DNA of 58,378 bases from Leptospiraceae bacterium. GTDB taxonomy: Bacteria > Spirochaetota > Leptospiria > Leptospirales > Leptospiraceae. Below the pieces are notes generated by a model that saw nothing but the letters and a program-made list of their open reading frames with translations, ran no database searches and was not told the origin of the DNA. A program made the translations under genes and the position numbers. How positions within the stretch are numbered: position 1 is the first letter of the stretch; every line of letters begins with the position of its first letter. This document shows positions 17,674-25,858 of this stretch, one piece after another. Location: positions 1 to 58,378 of the forward strand of contig JAIXRB010000049.1 in the NCBI GenBank assembly GCA_027485405.1, given 5' to 3'.

Positions 17674-18807
17674 ATGATTCTACAAGTTTGGATCTTCCCC
17701 AAAGTCACTCCGATGGTTTTCTTTTGGGTGTTTTTGATTGCCTTGGGTATGTTTGCATATTTCAAAGTTATGAATTATTTGAATCAGAAGCAACTCAATC
17801 CAATGAACCACTGGTTGGAATTGCAAAGATTTGCCTTTGCCCGTAAAGTGAATCAGGCAGAAATGAGTCTTCTGAAAAAATTCTACGATTCATTGTCTGA
17901 AGACTTAGCAGAGTTTTACGTTCAACCAGAAAACAGAGGAAAGTTGAGAGGGGCATTGTTTCGCTTTTTTGTGACCGTTGACAGTATGCCTACAGAAAAA
18001 GAAGTGAATCTCTTTGATAAGCTTTTTCAGTCAGGTCCTGATTTTCAAAAGGAAATAACTAGTTTGCATGATCTTGTCGTTGGAGAGGTCTGTGCTTTGG
18101 AAGCGGATGGGAGAGAGGAGCTAACCTATGTTTTGCAAAAAACGGATGAATATCTCTTGCTTTCCATCAAAGGCCTTTCTAAAGACCTTTTGGAACCAGG
18201 AAAAGAAGCAGGTCTTTATGCATTTCGTCCCAGTTCAGGGGGGTATTTGCTGAAGGGAGTCGTCACAAAACAGAACAAAGATGGAATCGTCTTTAAGTTC
18301 AATGGAACAATAGAAAAAAAAGGCGAAGCTCATTTGATGCTGACGGCAAATTATTCCCTTTTGATCTCTCCTTGGCCACCAAAAGAAGGATTACAGTCTT
18401 TGGAGCTAGATAAAAACAAAGTTTTGCTAAGTGAAGAAAACTTAGACAAACAGATTGAATTGCTTAGAAAAATTGCTAGAGAACAGAAAAAAAATGAATC
18501 AAAAGCCTTTGATTTACCGCCTTCAGCAGACAGCTTTTCTGCAATTTCCGAACGGATCTCAGACAGAGCCATTACTTTCGCTTTGCCTGAGAACCTATCG
18601 CCTGAAATCTGGAAGATCCAAGATTTATGGACCTGCGAGTTCAGTTTTTTAGATGGGCCTACCTTTTCTATCAAAGGCAAACTATTTCCCGTTAAGCAAA
18701 AATCTCATATGTTCCTGTTTCGCTATGTGGATGCGGACGAAAAGATCAGACATGAAATTTATGAAGAGATTAAAAAACGAGGCGGGGTGAGAGAGCTGTT
18801 GAACTAA
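17674..18807 (+). CDS. Membrane-anchored protein with YcgR/PilZ-like C-terminal part, degenerate
   Basis: This 377-residue protein has an N-terminal transmembrane helix (about residues 14-32) and a helical region. Two beta-rich parts follow: about residues 145-235 (GEVCALEADG..., KGLSKDLLEPG) and about 290-377. The second resembles a PilZ barrel (ISDRAITFALPENLSP, FSIKGKLFPVKQ). The c-di-GMP signatures RxxxR and D/NxSxxG are not seen, so nucleotide binding is doubtful. A good ribosome-binding site (AAGGAAA) precedes ATG 17674. The PilZ resemblance is by eye and could be wrong; otherwise a conserved hypothetical. Confidence 0.5.
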   Translation: MILQVWIFPKVTPMVFFWVFLIALGMFAYFKVMNYLNQKQLNPMNHWLELQRFAFARKVNQAEMSLLKKFYDSLSEDLAEFYVQPENRGKLRGALFRFFVTVDSMPTEKEVNLFDKLFQSGPDFQKEITSLHDLVVGEVCALEADGREELTYVLQKTDEYLLLSIKGLSKDLLEPGKEAGLYAFRPSSGGYLLKGVVTKQNKDGIVFKFNGTIEKKGEAHLMLTANYSLLISPWPPKEGLQSLELDKNKVLLSEENLDKQIELLRKIAREQKKNESKAFDLPPSADSFSAISERISDRAITFALPENLSPEIWKIQDLWTCEFSFLDGPTFSIKGKLFPVKQKSHMFLFRYVDADEKIRHEIYEEIKKRGGVRELLN

Positions 18808-18974
18808 GGCGGACTCAATTCATTCCTGGATCACGAATGTAAATTGTTCACGAAAAGAAAGTGATACAATTATAAAAGTACTGGATCAAACCGCGCGATG
18901 ACGAGTAGCGATTGATTTAAAGAGGAAAGGACTACCTGCCTAATCTTGTATAGGCTAGAGTGTTAGAATAGGCA

Positions 18975-19001
18975 AATTTCCTACTTGACAAGTAGGAAAT
19001 T
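18975..19001. promoter_or_regulatory. Perfect palindromic operator upstream of vapBC
   Basis: Two 13-bp arms (AATTTCCTACTTG and CAAGTAGGAAATT) flank a single A, ending 17 bases before the vapB ATG. TTGACA at 18985-18990, a possible -35 hexamer, lies inside it. AbrB-type antitoxins bind such repeats with their toxin to repress their own operon; use of this one is inferred. Confidence 0.7.
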
Positions 19002-19018
19002 CAATTCTTACTGAAGAA

Positions 19019-19240
19019 ATGAAAGCTACGATTTCCGAAAAAGGACAAATTACTATCCCCATTCAATTGCGGGAAAAACTGGGTTTGATTCCAGGTCAAA
19101 TTCTTGATTTTGAAATCAGAGGATCTGAACTTGTCGGAAAAAAAGTAAGAGGCGAGAAACTCGAGAAATCAAAGGGTTATCTAAAAAAAAGAACAAAGCT
19201 TACTGTGGATGAATATATAGAAGAAATTAGAGGACGTTAA
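19019..19240 (+). CDS. vapB: VapB-family antitoxin (AbrB/SpoVT swapped-hairpin DNA-binding)
   Basis: The 73-residue protein has the AbrB/SpoVT-AbrB N-terminal domain (ATISEKGQITIPIQLREKLGLIPGQ). The short basic C-terminal tail would wrap the toxin and block its active site. The family binds DNA as a dimer and represses its own promoter. A perfect 27-bp palindrome lies just upstream. The stop abuts the toxin start, so translation is probably coupled. The pairing with a PIN-domain gene makes the assignment strong. Confidence 0.85.
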   Translation: MKATISEKGQITIPIQLREKLGLIPGQILDFEIRGSELVGKKVRGEKLEKSKGYLKKRTKLTVDEYIEEIRGR

Positions 19241-19639
19241 TTGGTTACTGCAGTTGACACCTCGGTTTTACTGGATATTCTATTAGATGATCCAAAGTTT
19301 GCCGCTACTTCTTTGAATCTTCTGGAATCAGCTTTGATCGATGGGCGAGTGATTGCCTGTTCCGTGGTTTGGGCAGAACTTCGCCCACTTTTTGAATCAG
19401 ATATTGAATTGATAGGAAAACTAACCGAAATGTCTGTGGAATACGATGAAATAGGAAGAGAAGCCTCACTAATCGCTGGTCAGATATGGAAAGAGTATAG
19501 AAAGAACGGAGGTAAGAAAACTAGGGTTTTAGCTGATTTCTTAATTGGCGCCCAAGCTTTGACAAGAGCGGACCAGCTTCTCACACGTGATCGTGGATAT
19601 TATAGGACATACTTCAAGAATCTAACAATATTGGGATAA
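19241..19639 (+). CDS. vapC: VapC-family PIN-domain ribonuclease toxin
   Basis: This 132-residue PIN-domain protein starts with TTG directly after vapB. The acidic residues of the metal site are present: Asp5 (AVDTSVL), Glu in WAELRPL, Asp in LADFLIGAQA and Asp in LTRDRGYY. VapC toxins cleave specific tRNAs or rRNA in a Mg-dependent manner, but the target here cannot be read from sequence. It converges on the glycosidase gene. It appears intact, so the module is probably functional. Confidence 0.85.
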   Translation: MVTAVDTSVLLDILLDDPKFAATSLNLLESALIDGRVIACSVVWAELRPLFESDIELIGKLTEMSVEYDEIGREASLIAGQIWKEYRKNGGKKTRVLADFLIGAQALTRADQLLTRDRGYYRTYFKNLTILG

Positions 19640-19679
19640 TTTTCTGCTATAAAAAAATAGACTGAAACCCGATTCCCCC

Positions 19680-21470
19680 TCACAACCGCTCGGGGAAGGC
19701 ACCTTTCTCGGGTGCTTTTGCATTTTCAGGAACTAAAGTTAAATCCACTTTAGGAATCGCTTGTTTGCCGCTAACCTTTGTCCCTAAAGCGCTCCAGGAT
19801 TCATTGGTAAAAGAAAAAGATAGCACATATTGAAGGTTCGGAAGGAGAGGCAAAGGATAAAAAGGTGTTCCACCATGCAAGAGGACAAAGTTCTTTTTAG
19901 GGTGTGCCTTTGCAAGTTTTGCAATCAGTTGAATGTCCTTTTCACCAGACGATTCAAAAACATAGTGTTTGATTTCGTTCCTTGCCAGTTGCTTTTTTAA
20001 TTGGCTAGCTGGAAAACTTGGTATTCCACCTAATTCCAGTGATTTCTTCAAAGCAGGTTGCTTGCAAAAAGAAACGGATTGTCCCAAATCTACGCCGAGA
20101 CCTGGCAGGGCTTCAGGGAAGGAACGAATACTATCTAAAGTTATTTCTTTTAAAAAACCATTCTGCCCAGAATACGCTAAATATTGTTCTTCACGTTTTT
20201 TCTCACGATTTGCCCAAAATTCCAGAACTAAAGGATTGCTGATTGTGCCAGGTGCAAACAATTCCAATTCCAATTTCTTGAGGATTTGCAAAAACACTGC
20301 CTGTTTCAAAAGATCAATTTTAGTTCCATCTTCCTTTGTTTCTGTTAGTTCACCATTCGCATAGGCGTCTTTCAATTGTTCTCTAAATTTCTTTGCTGTT
20401 TCTCCCCAGCTTGTCAGAAGCACTATGTTTGCTCCAGCCCGAAGTGCCAAAACACCCGGTTTGTCATTCGCATAGTTTTTGCTAATGGCATTCATTTCCA
20501 TGGCATCCGTAATGACAATGCCTTGGAATTTTAATTTGGTTCGTAAGATATCGTTTATAAAAATTTTGGAGAGAGTTGCTGGGTACTTTTCGTCTATTTT
20601 TGGATAGACGATATGAGCGGTCATAACTGCCTCAGCGCCGTTTTCGATTGCTTTTTTGAAAGGAACCATTTCCAAACTTTCCAGGTCTTCCAGGGTTTTT
20701 TGAATGATGGGTAGACCTAAATGGCTGTCTACGTTGGTATCGCCATGGCCTGGAAAGTGTTTTATAACGGGAAGAGCACCGCCAGCTCTTGCCCCTTCTT
20801 CGTAGGGAAGGGCTACACTCATCACTCGTTTGGCGTCAGATCCAAAAGACCTAGTGTTAATCACTGGATTGAAGGGATTATTGTTGATATCCAGAATGGG
20901 AGCAAACAAAAAATTTATTCCCATCTTTCGTAGGTCGTACGAAGTCATAAAACCAACGGTTCTTCCCCATTCTGGGTTTCCAGTCTGGCCTACAGCCATT
21001 GCTCCTGGGTATTCGATGATCCCATCTCGAACTCGAAAGACTCGTCCACCTTCTTGGTCCGTAGAGATTAAAAAAGGTGGTAATCCCAATTGCGAAGCTT
21101 CTTTTTGTAAATCGTTTGTAAGGGAGACAATCTCGGGTTTTTTACCCAAATTCTTTCCGAACAAAATGATCCCACCTGGATATGTTTTTCGAATTTCGTC
21201 TTTGGCGATTTCATCAACTGTTTTCCCTGGGATGGCAATATGAATGACTTGACCAACTAACTGATCCGGGGTGAGCTGGTTTGTAATTTCCCAAGCCTTT
21301 GCTTTTAGAATTCCGAGCCGGTCTTGTGCTCTCAAGTCGCTTGCCAATTGAGATAAACCGATGGCTCCAAAAAGGAAACCAGCAATGAAACAGATACTAG
21401 TGAAAAAGCGCAAAATTAAGGAAGAGACCATCTTTAAGACCAGAAAAAGAGCTCTAGGAGGACAAAGCAA
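19680..21470 (-). CDS. Exported NagZ-like family 3 beta-N-acetylhexosaminidase
   Basis: The 596-residue protein has a hydrophobic N-terminal signal (about residues 14-45) and a glycoside hydrolase family 3 domain. It has KHFPGHGDTNVDSHLGLP, the NagZ-type loop with the Asp/His acid-base pair, and GIVITDAMEMNAI with the likely nucleophile Asp. A C-terminal domain of about 200 residues follows. NagZ-type enzymes release GlcNAc from peptidoglycan fragments. The N-terminal signal suggests envelope rather than cytoplasmic action. ATG 21431 is an alternative start that gives a tidier signal peptide. It has no operon partner on its strand. Confidence 0.8.
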   Translation of the reverse strand: MLCPPRALFLVLKMVSSLILRFFTSICFIAGFLFGAIGLSQLASDLRAQDRLGILKAKAWEITNQLTPDQLVGQVIHIAIPGKTVDEIAKDEIRKTYPGGIILFGKNLGKKPEIVSLTNDLQKEASQLGLPPFLISTDQEGGRVFRVRDGIIEYPGAMAVGQTGNPEWGRTVGFMTSYDLRKMGINFLFAPILDINNNPFNPVINTRSFGSDAKRVMSVALPYEEGARAGGALPVIKHFPGHGDTNVDSHLGLPIIQKTLEDLESLEMVPFKKAIENGAEAVMTAHIVYPKIDEKYPATLSKIFINDILRTKLKFQGIVITDAMEMNAISKNYANDKPGVLALRAGANIVLLTSWGETAKKFREQLKDAYANGELTETKEDGTKIDLLKQAVFLQILKKLELELFAPGTISNPLVLEFWANREKKREEQYLAYSGQNGFLKEITLDSIRSFPEALPGLGVDLGQSVSFCKQPALKKSLELGGIPSFPASQLKKQLARNEIKHYVFESSGEKDIQLIAKLAKAHPKKNFVLLHGGTPFYPLPLLPNLQYVLSFSFTNESWSALGTKVSGKQAIPKVDLTLVPENAKAPEKGAFPERL

Positions 21471-21538
21471 GCTCGTATTGGGACATAATTCTGAAAAAGC
21501 TATTGCGGTTTCTCTAAAATTTGATACGTTTTCCAGGT

Positions 21539-22198
21539 ATGTTGTTTCGGATTTCGCTACTTACCATCGTACTCGTGTTATCTTCTTGTAAGGAAAAAGG
21601 TTCTAGCTCTCCCTCCAAAGAACCAAATGATTCCAAGGCTAGAATTGTTTTTTTTGGTGATTCTCTAACAGCAGGCTACGGGCTCGCAAACGAAGATTTT
21701 GCCTGGCCAAATCTTGTGGTCAAAGCTTTGCAAGAGGAAGGTTATCCTCTTCAGATTACCAATGCAGGTTTGTCTGGGGATACAACCAGTGGAGGCTTGG
21801 GAAGACTGGAGTGGGTCCTAAGCCAAAAGCCAGACTACTTCGTAATAGAATTAGGTGCGAATGATATGCTTCGGGGTATTGAACCCGATATAACCAAAAA
21901 AAATCTAACTCAAATCATCCAAAGGATCCAAAAAACTGAGCCAAATTGTAAAATTCTTTTGGTGGGTATGCTTTCAACACCTAATATGGGGAAAGGATTT
22001 CGGAAAAAATTTGATTCAATCTATTCAGATCTAGCAAAAGAGTTTTCTTTGCCCTTAATCCCATTTCTGTTAATCGATGTTTTTGGAGACCGAAGTCTCA
22101 ATCAAAAAGATGGAATTCACCCAACAGAAGAAGGACACGAAAGAATTGCAAAAACAGTTCTGCCTTACATTAAAAAATTGGTCGAAAAATCAAAATAA
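21539..22198 (+). CDS. SGNH/GDSL-type arylesterase-like lipoprotein (TesA family)
   Basis: A lipoprotein signal ends at LVLSSC (Cys16). The SGNH hydrolase blocks follow: FFGDSLTAGYGL (nucleophile Ser), GLSGDTTSGG, LGANDMLRG, and DGIHPTEEGH with the catalytic Asp and His. TesA-like enzymes are lysophospholipase/arylesterases. ATG 21539 is chosen over an upstream TTG because it gives a normal signal. The product is 219 residues. An alpha/beta-hydrolase gene follows 11 bases downstream, suggesting a two-gene esterase unit. Confidence 0.85.
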   Translation: MLFRISLLTIVLVLSSCKEKGSSSPSKEPNDSKARIVFFGDSLTAGYGLANEDFAWPNLVVKALQEEGYPLQITNAGLSGDTTSGGLGRLEWVLSQKPDYFVIELGANDMLRGIEPDITKKNLTQIIQRIQKTEPNCKILLVGMLSTPNMGKGFRKKFDSIYSDLAKEFSLPLIPFLLIDVFGDRSLNQKDGIHPTEEGHERIAKTVLPYIKKLVEKSK

Positions 22199-22208
22199 GA
22201 AGCACCAT

Positions 22209-23213
22209 ATGAGCAAAAAGGAAATTGATTGGAAAGGTAATTGGGAAAAAACCAAACAGATTGCTAAGAAGGCAACAGTCACCAGCGGATCTATCCTGAA
22301 CGGAGCCATTGGAAACCATTTGGAAAATTACCAATGGGGTTTGTCCAGAGAGCTCGCCTTTTACAAAAATGGCGAACTATTTCAATTGACTAAAGAGTCC
22401 TTAAAGGCAATTCCTTTGACTCCAAAACTTTGTATCCTTGTCCATGGTTTGGTCAGCGACGAAACTATGTGGAAATGGGCAGAGGGCGATTACGACTATG
22501 GATCGTTTCTCTTCAAAGACTTTGGTTTTACTCCCCTTTATTTGCGCTACAACAGTGGAAGGCATATTTCCGAAAATGGCAAAGATTTGAATCAATTGCT
22601 TTCTCTGCTTTTGGAACAATCCCCCGTGAAAATCCAAGAAATTATTTTTCTTTCTCATAGCATGGGGGGTTTGGTGACGAGAAGTGCTTGTTACTATGGA
22701 GAAAAGTCTAAATCCAAATGGATCGCCTTGACAAAGAAGATTTTTTTCATTGGATCGCCACACCATGGAGCCCCATTGGAAAAACTGGGCAACGTAGTAA
22801 CGACTGTTTTGGATAAAATTCCAAATCCATTTACATATTTAACAAAAAAGGCAATCAATTTGCGAAGCGATGGGATCAAAGACTTGCGTTATGGTTTCTT
22901 AGTCGAAGAGGATTGGAAAGGCAAAGATTTAGATGCGTTTCATATCCATGAGAAAACCTTTGTCCCGCTACTCCCCAAGACTGAGTATTTTGTAATCTCA
23001 GGGACGATTTCGGAAAATCCAGACAGCTATTGGTCTCATTTTTTTGGAGATGCCATGGTTGGAAAATGGAGCTCCCAAGGCAAATCAGGAAACGAAAAAC
23101 ACAATCTTCCGTTCTTAGACTCGAATAAGAAAGAGATCCCTGGTGTCAGTCATATAGACCTTATGCACAATAAACAAGTTTACGCAACCATTCAGCAGTG
23201 GTTAAATGGTTGA
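22209..23213 (+). CDS. Alpha/beta-hydrolase, PGAP1/lipase-like
   Basis: The frame is open 132 bases further upstream but there overlaps the TesA-like gene. ATG 22209 gives MSKKEIDWKGNW and a 334-residue protein. The alpha/beta-hydrolase core shows ILVHGLVSDETMW (oxyanion strand) and the nucleophile elbow SHSMGGLVT. FFIGSPHHGAPL and GVSHIDLMHN (likely catalytic His) follow. The family includes lipases and PGAP1-type ester hydrolases; the substrate is unknown. It follows the TesA-like gene after 11 bases in the same orientation. Confidence 0.75.
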   Translation: MSKKEIDWKGNWEKTKQIAKKATVTSGSILNGAIGNHLENYQWGLSRELAFYKNGELFQLTKESLKAIPLTPKLCILVHGLVSDETMWKWAEGDYDYGSFLFKDFGFTPLYLRYNSGRHISENGKDLNQLLSLLLEQSPVKIQEIIFLSHSMGGLVTRSACYYGEKSKSKWIALTKKIFFIGSPHHGAPLEKLGNVVTTVLDKIPNPFTYLTKKAINLRSDGIKDLRYGFLVEEDWKGKDLDAFHIHEKTFVPLLPKTEYFVISGTISENPDSYWSHFFGDAMVGKWSSQGKSGNEKHNLPFLDSNKKEIPGVSHIDLMHNKQVYATIQQWLNG

Positions 23214-23225
23214 GATGGCTTTGGG

Positions 23226-23723
23226 CTAGTGTCCGTTTTGTTCGTGTTGCTTTTCTAATTCTTCAAAAAGTTCATTTTGGTCGGAATCAAAAAAGAGTTC
23301 AAACCCGACTCGAAGGTAAATATAGTCCACTTCTTTCTCTTCGTCTTCATCCTCATCATCGTCTTCATGTGAATGATCATGGTCGTGGTCATGATCATGA
23401 TTGTGGAAAGGAGCTAGGTCTTCTAGGGCAAACTCAAAAGCGACAAAAGTGTCCGCATCGGCCTCTTCTAAAAAGCTCTCCACAGCCGCCCATTCCCGAA
23501 GCTCTGGCTCCACAGATTCAGATCTGTAAACCTGGATGATATCTTCAAATTCCTCAGTTATATAGTTAAAATCTTTTGATTCGCTATCGATCAAGAATTG
23601 AACATGATGACAAGTCGGACCCTGGTCGTTTAAAGGAGATAAAACAACGGATCCGCAAGCAGGGCAGTGGATCAAAGGATCGATCGAGCCCGCTGGCCAA
23701 ACTACTCGGATATTTTGGATCAT
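23226..23723 (-). CDS. His/Asp-rich, Cys-containing small protein, unknown function
   Basis: This 165-residue acidic protein has an N-terminal zinc-ribbon-like cluster (Cys20, Cys23, Cys38, His39, His40). A striking His/Asp then Asp/Glu run covers residues 107-129, with alternating HD units. The C-terminus is acidic (FELFFDSDQNELFEEL). The run suggests metal binding and could have expanded by DNA slippage of the CAT/GAT-type repeat. There is no signal peptide. It converges on the lipase-like gene with 12 bases between them. Confidence 0.65.
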   Translation of the reverse strand: MIQNIRVVWPAGSIDPLIHCPACGSVVLSPLNDQGPTCHHVQFLIDSESKDFNYITEEFEDIIQVYRSESVEPELREWAAVESFLEEADADTFVAFEFALEDLAPFHNHDHDHDHDHSHEDDDEDEDEEKEVDYIYLRVGFELFFDSDQNELFEELEKQHEQNGH

Positions 23724-23800
23724 GGATCAAAAAACCAGAGCAAAAGAGTTTTGTCATTCTCTTTTCAGGAGAAGACCAGGGGCGATTCAGATTGAATTTG

Positions 23801-24652
23801 CTATTTTTTCCAGGAACTAACGTAAGTCGTCACATAGGAATCAAAGTTGATCGGCTCTTTCCCAGTGATTTTTTTCACAGAATCTAAGATGGGAGAAGAA
23901 TTTCCTTCTTTGAGAGACCCCGCTATCATTACTAGAAAATCAGAATAATCGGCAGGAAGTCCAGCTCCGAGAAGACCTTTTTTGAAATCTTCAGGAGAGA
24001 CATCCACATACCCGATGGTTCTGCCAATTTGTTTTGAAATCTTTTCTGCCACTTGGGTATGTGTTAGTGCTTCCCCGCCTGTCAGAGCAAAAGCTTGATT
24101 TTTGAAACTATCAGAAGTTAAAAGCTTCACAGCCACTATTGAAATATCTCTTGCATCAATGAAACTTGTCACTGCATTTCCACCAGGGAAGAAAATCTTA
24201 TCTGCTTCCATGATTCCTTGGATCCAAAAGGTATGAAAGTTTTGCATAAACCAATTGGGTCTGATGATGTTCCAAGATACTCCTGAGTCTTCTAAAAGAA
24301 GCTCGGTTTTACGAAAAGGAGCTTCTGGTGGAGCGTACTCGACTCCCATAGCAGTCATTAGAACAATTTTCTTTAAACCAACTGATTTTCCTTTCTCGAT
24401 CCAAGGCGATAGAATATCGAACTGATTCGTATGACCAGGAGGTGATAATAGAAATAGTGCCTCTACCTCACTTAAAGCATCCAATCCCTTTTTTGGATCC
24501 ATTGCATCTGCAAATACCCATCGGAGACCTTTCTTCGATTCACCTTTTTCTGGATTTCTGGTTCCAGCGATGACTTCATGCCCTGCCTCGAGCAAACCAT
24601 TTACCACATTTTGACCGACTAGTCCTTTTGCACCGTATACGAAAACTTTCAT
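23801..24652 (-). CDS. NmrA-like NAD(P)-binding oxidoreductase
   Basis: This 283-residue Rossmann-fold protein has the N-terminal nucleotide-binding motif VFVYGAKGLVGQNVV (GxxGxxG). NmrA/azoreductase-like segments follow: VIAGTRNPEKG, LFLLSPPGH, NIIRPNWFMQNF. The catalytic Tyr-Lys pair of classical SDRs is not evident, as expected in this group. An AraC regulator lies divergently 132 bases away, a layout typical of local regulation. A strong ribosome-binding site (GAGGAG) precedes the ATG. The substrate is unknown. Confidence 0.8.
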   Translation of the reverse strand: MKVFVYGAKGLVGQNVVNGLLEAGHEVIAGTRNPEKGESKKGLRWVFADAMDPKKGLDALSEVEALFLLSPPGHTNQFDILSPWIEKGKSVGLKKIVLMTAMGVEYAPPEAPFRKTELLLEDSGVSWNIIRPNWFMQNFHTFWIQGIMEADKIFFPGGNAVTSFIDARDISIVAVKLLTSDSFKNQAFALTGGEALTHTQVAEKISKQIGRTIGYVDVSPEDFKKGLLGAGLPADYSDFLVMIAGSLKEGNSSPILDSVKKITGKEPINFDSYVTTYVSSWKK

Positions 24653-24784
24653 TCAAACTCCTCACTTTTCATTGATTGTATATAATAGTATAGTGCAGAC
24701 AGAAAGACTTTCAATAGCTAAAAGTCCTTTTTTTATATCCAAACGTATATTTTTATTGCCAAGAATCGAAAAATCGACTAAACT

Positions 24785-25699
24785 ATGCCTATGGATTTTC
24801 TTTCCCAGATTCTGAATGAAGCAAATTGGCAAAATCAATTGATTGTTCGAAACAAGCTGTTTGATCCTTGGGGTTACAGATTCCCTTGTGAAAAAAGTGC
24901 CGGTTTCCATGTTGTAACACAAGGTATATGTTATGTGAGATATTTGGGAAATGAAATTCGATTAGAGAGAGGGGACATTCTTTTTATCACGAAAGGAATT
25001 CATCATGAACTGCTATCCAGCCCTAAGGCAGTAGTCAAAGAAGTCTCTCAAATGAAACTAGATTCCGAAAACGTTTCGCTTCAAAATCTGCCTAGTACAA
25101 GTTTTGTCTCTGTTCGTTACGGTATTCCCGAGAAAGCCCAGCACCCATTTTTCTTATCTCTACCAGAAATCATTCATGTTTCAGCTTCAGCTATCGAGTC
25201 ACATAATCCCATCAACACTACAATAGCCATGATTTCTGGCGAATTAGAAAAAGAAGTTTGTTCTGATTTGATATTGCAACGATTGACGGATATTATGCTA
25301 TATTTTATGATTCGATTCTGGCTAGAGCGAAATCCAGTTTTGGTGCCTGGTTGGATTTCGGCCCTAAAAGATCCAGATATTTTGAGAGCTCTCGAGCTTT
25401 TGCATAAATATCCAGAAAAGTCTTGGACCATCGAATCCTTGGCTAAGAGCATTGGAATCTCTCGTGCAGGAATCGCAGGAAAATTCAAAAATTCGCTCTC
25501 CATTCCACCTATGGAGTATTTAGCGAAGATTCGAATGGATCGTGCTCGGGATTTGTTTCAAAAGGAAAAACGCACTTTGGAAGAAGTGGCACTCTCGGTC
25601 GGTTATTCTTCTGCCTTTGCTTTTTCGAAGGCATATAAGCGAATGCATGGGCTACCTCCTGTAAAGATTTGGAAACAGGCAATTGAGGTCAGACAATAG
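24785..25699 (+). CDS. AraC-family transcriptional regulator with N-terminal cupin domain
   Basis: This 304-residue protein has an N-terminal cupin-like effector domain (about residues 10-110, with GDILFITKGIHHEL) and a C-terminal AraC two-HTH domain. The C-terminal landmarks are WTIESLAKSIGISRAGI, EYLAKIRMDRARDLF, EEVALSVGYSSAFAFSKAYKR. It belongs to the cupin-AraC group that often regulates a neighbouring oxidoreductase; the divergent NmrA-like gene is the probable target. An AT-rich intergenic region with TATAAT-like sequences lies between them. No clear ribosome-binding site is visible. Confidence 0.85.
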   Translation: MPMDFLSQILNEANWQNQLIVRNKLFDPWGYRFPCEKSAGFHVVTQGICYVRYLGNEIRLERGDILFITKGIHHELLSSPKAVVKEVSQMKLDSENVSLQNLPSTSFVSVRYGIPEKAQHPFFLSLPEIIHVSASAIESHNPINTTIAMISGELEKEVCSDLILQRLTDIMLYFMIRFWLERNPVLVPGWISALKDPDILRALELLHKYPEKSWTIESLAKSIGISRAGIAGKFKNSLSIPPMEYLAKIRMDRARDLFQKEKRTLEEVALSVGYSSAFAFSKAYKRMHGLPPVKIWKQAIEVRQ

Positions 25700-25758
25700 A
25701 GGGATTTCTACTTGCTCTTCGGTTTTTCCCTAAAATCATGGCATTACTCACAACCTAC

Positions 25759-25830
25759 GCGGGAATAGCTCAGCGGTAGAGCATCTCCTTGCCAAGGAGA
25801 GGGTCGCGGGTTCAAGTCCCGTTTCCCGCT
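25759..25830 (+). tRNA. tRNA-Gly (GCC)
   Basis: This is a 72-base cloverleaf. The acceptor arms GCGGGAA and TTCCCGC pair fully, with discriminator T. The anticodon loop TTGCCAA reads GCC between stems TCTCC and GGAGA. The T-arm GCGGG-TTCAAGT-CCCGT is canonical. The CCA end is not encoded. It lies 28 bases upstream of tig and may share its transcript. Confidence 0.95.
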
Positions 25831-25858
25831 AGCGAAGGTGCCTGAGGCACGGTCCCCC

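Noticed and set aside
23376..23404. Possible tandem repeat or CRISPR-like array
   Set aside because: The repeated triplets simply encode the His/Asp run of a protein; there are no spacers.
25700..25745. Promoter for tRNA-Gly (TTGCTC and TAAAAT)
   Set aside because: The spacing is only 13 bases, too short for a normal sigma-70 promoter.
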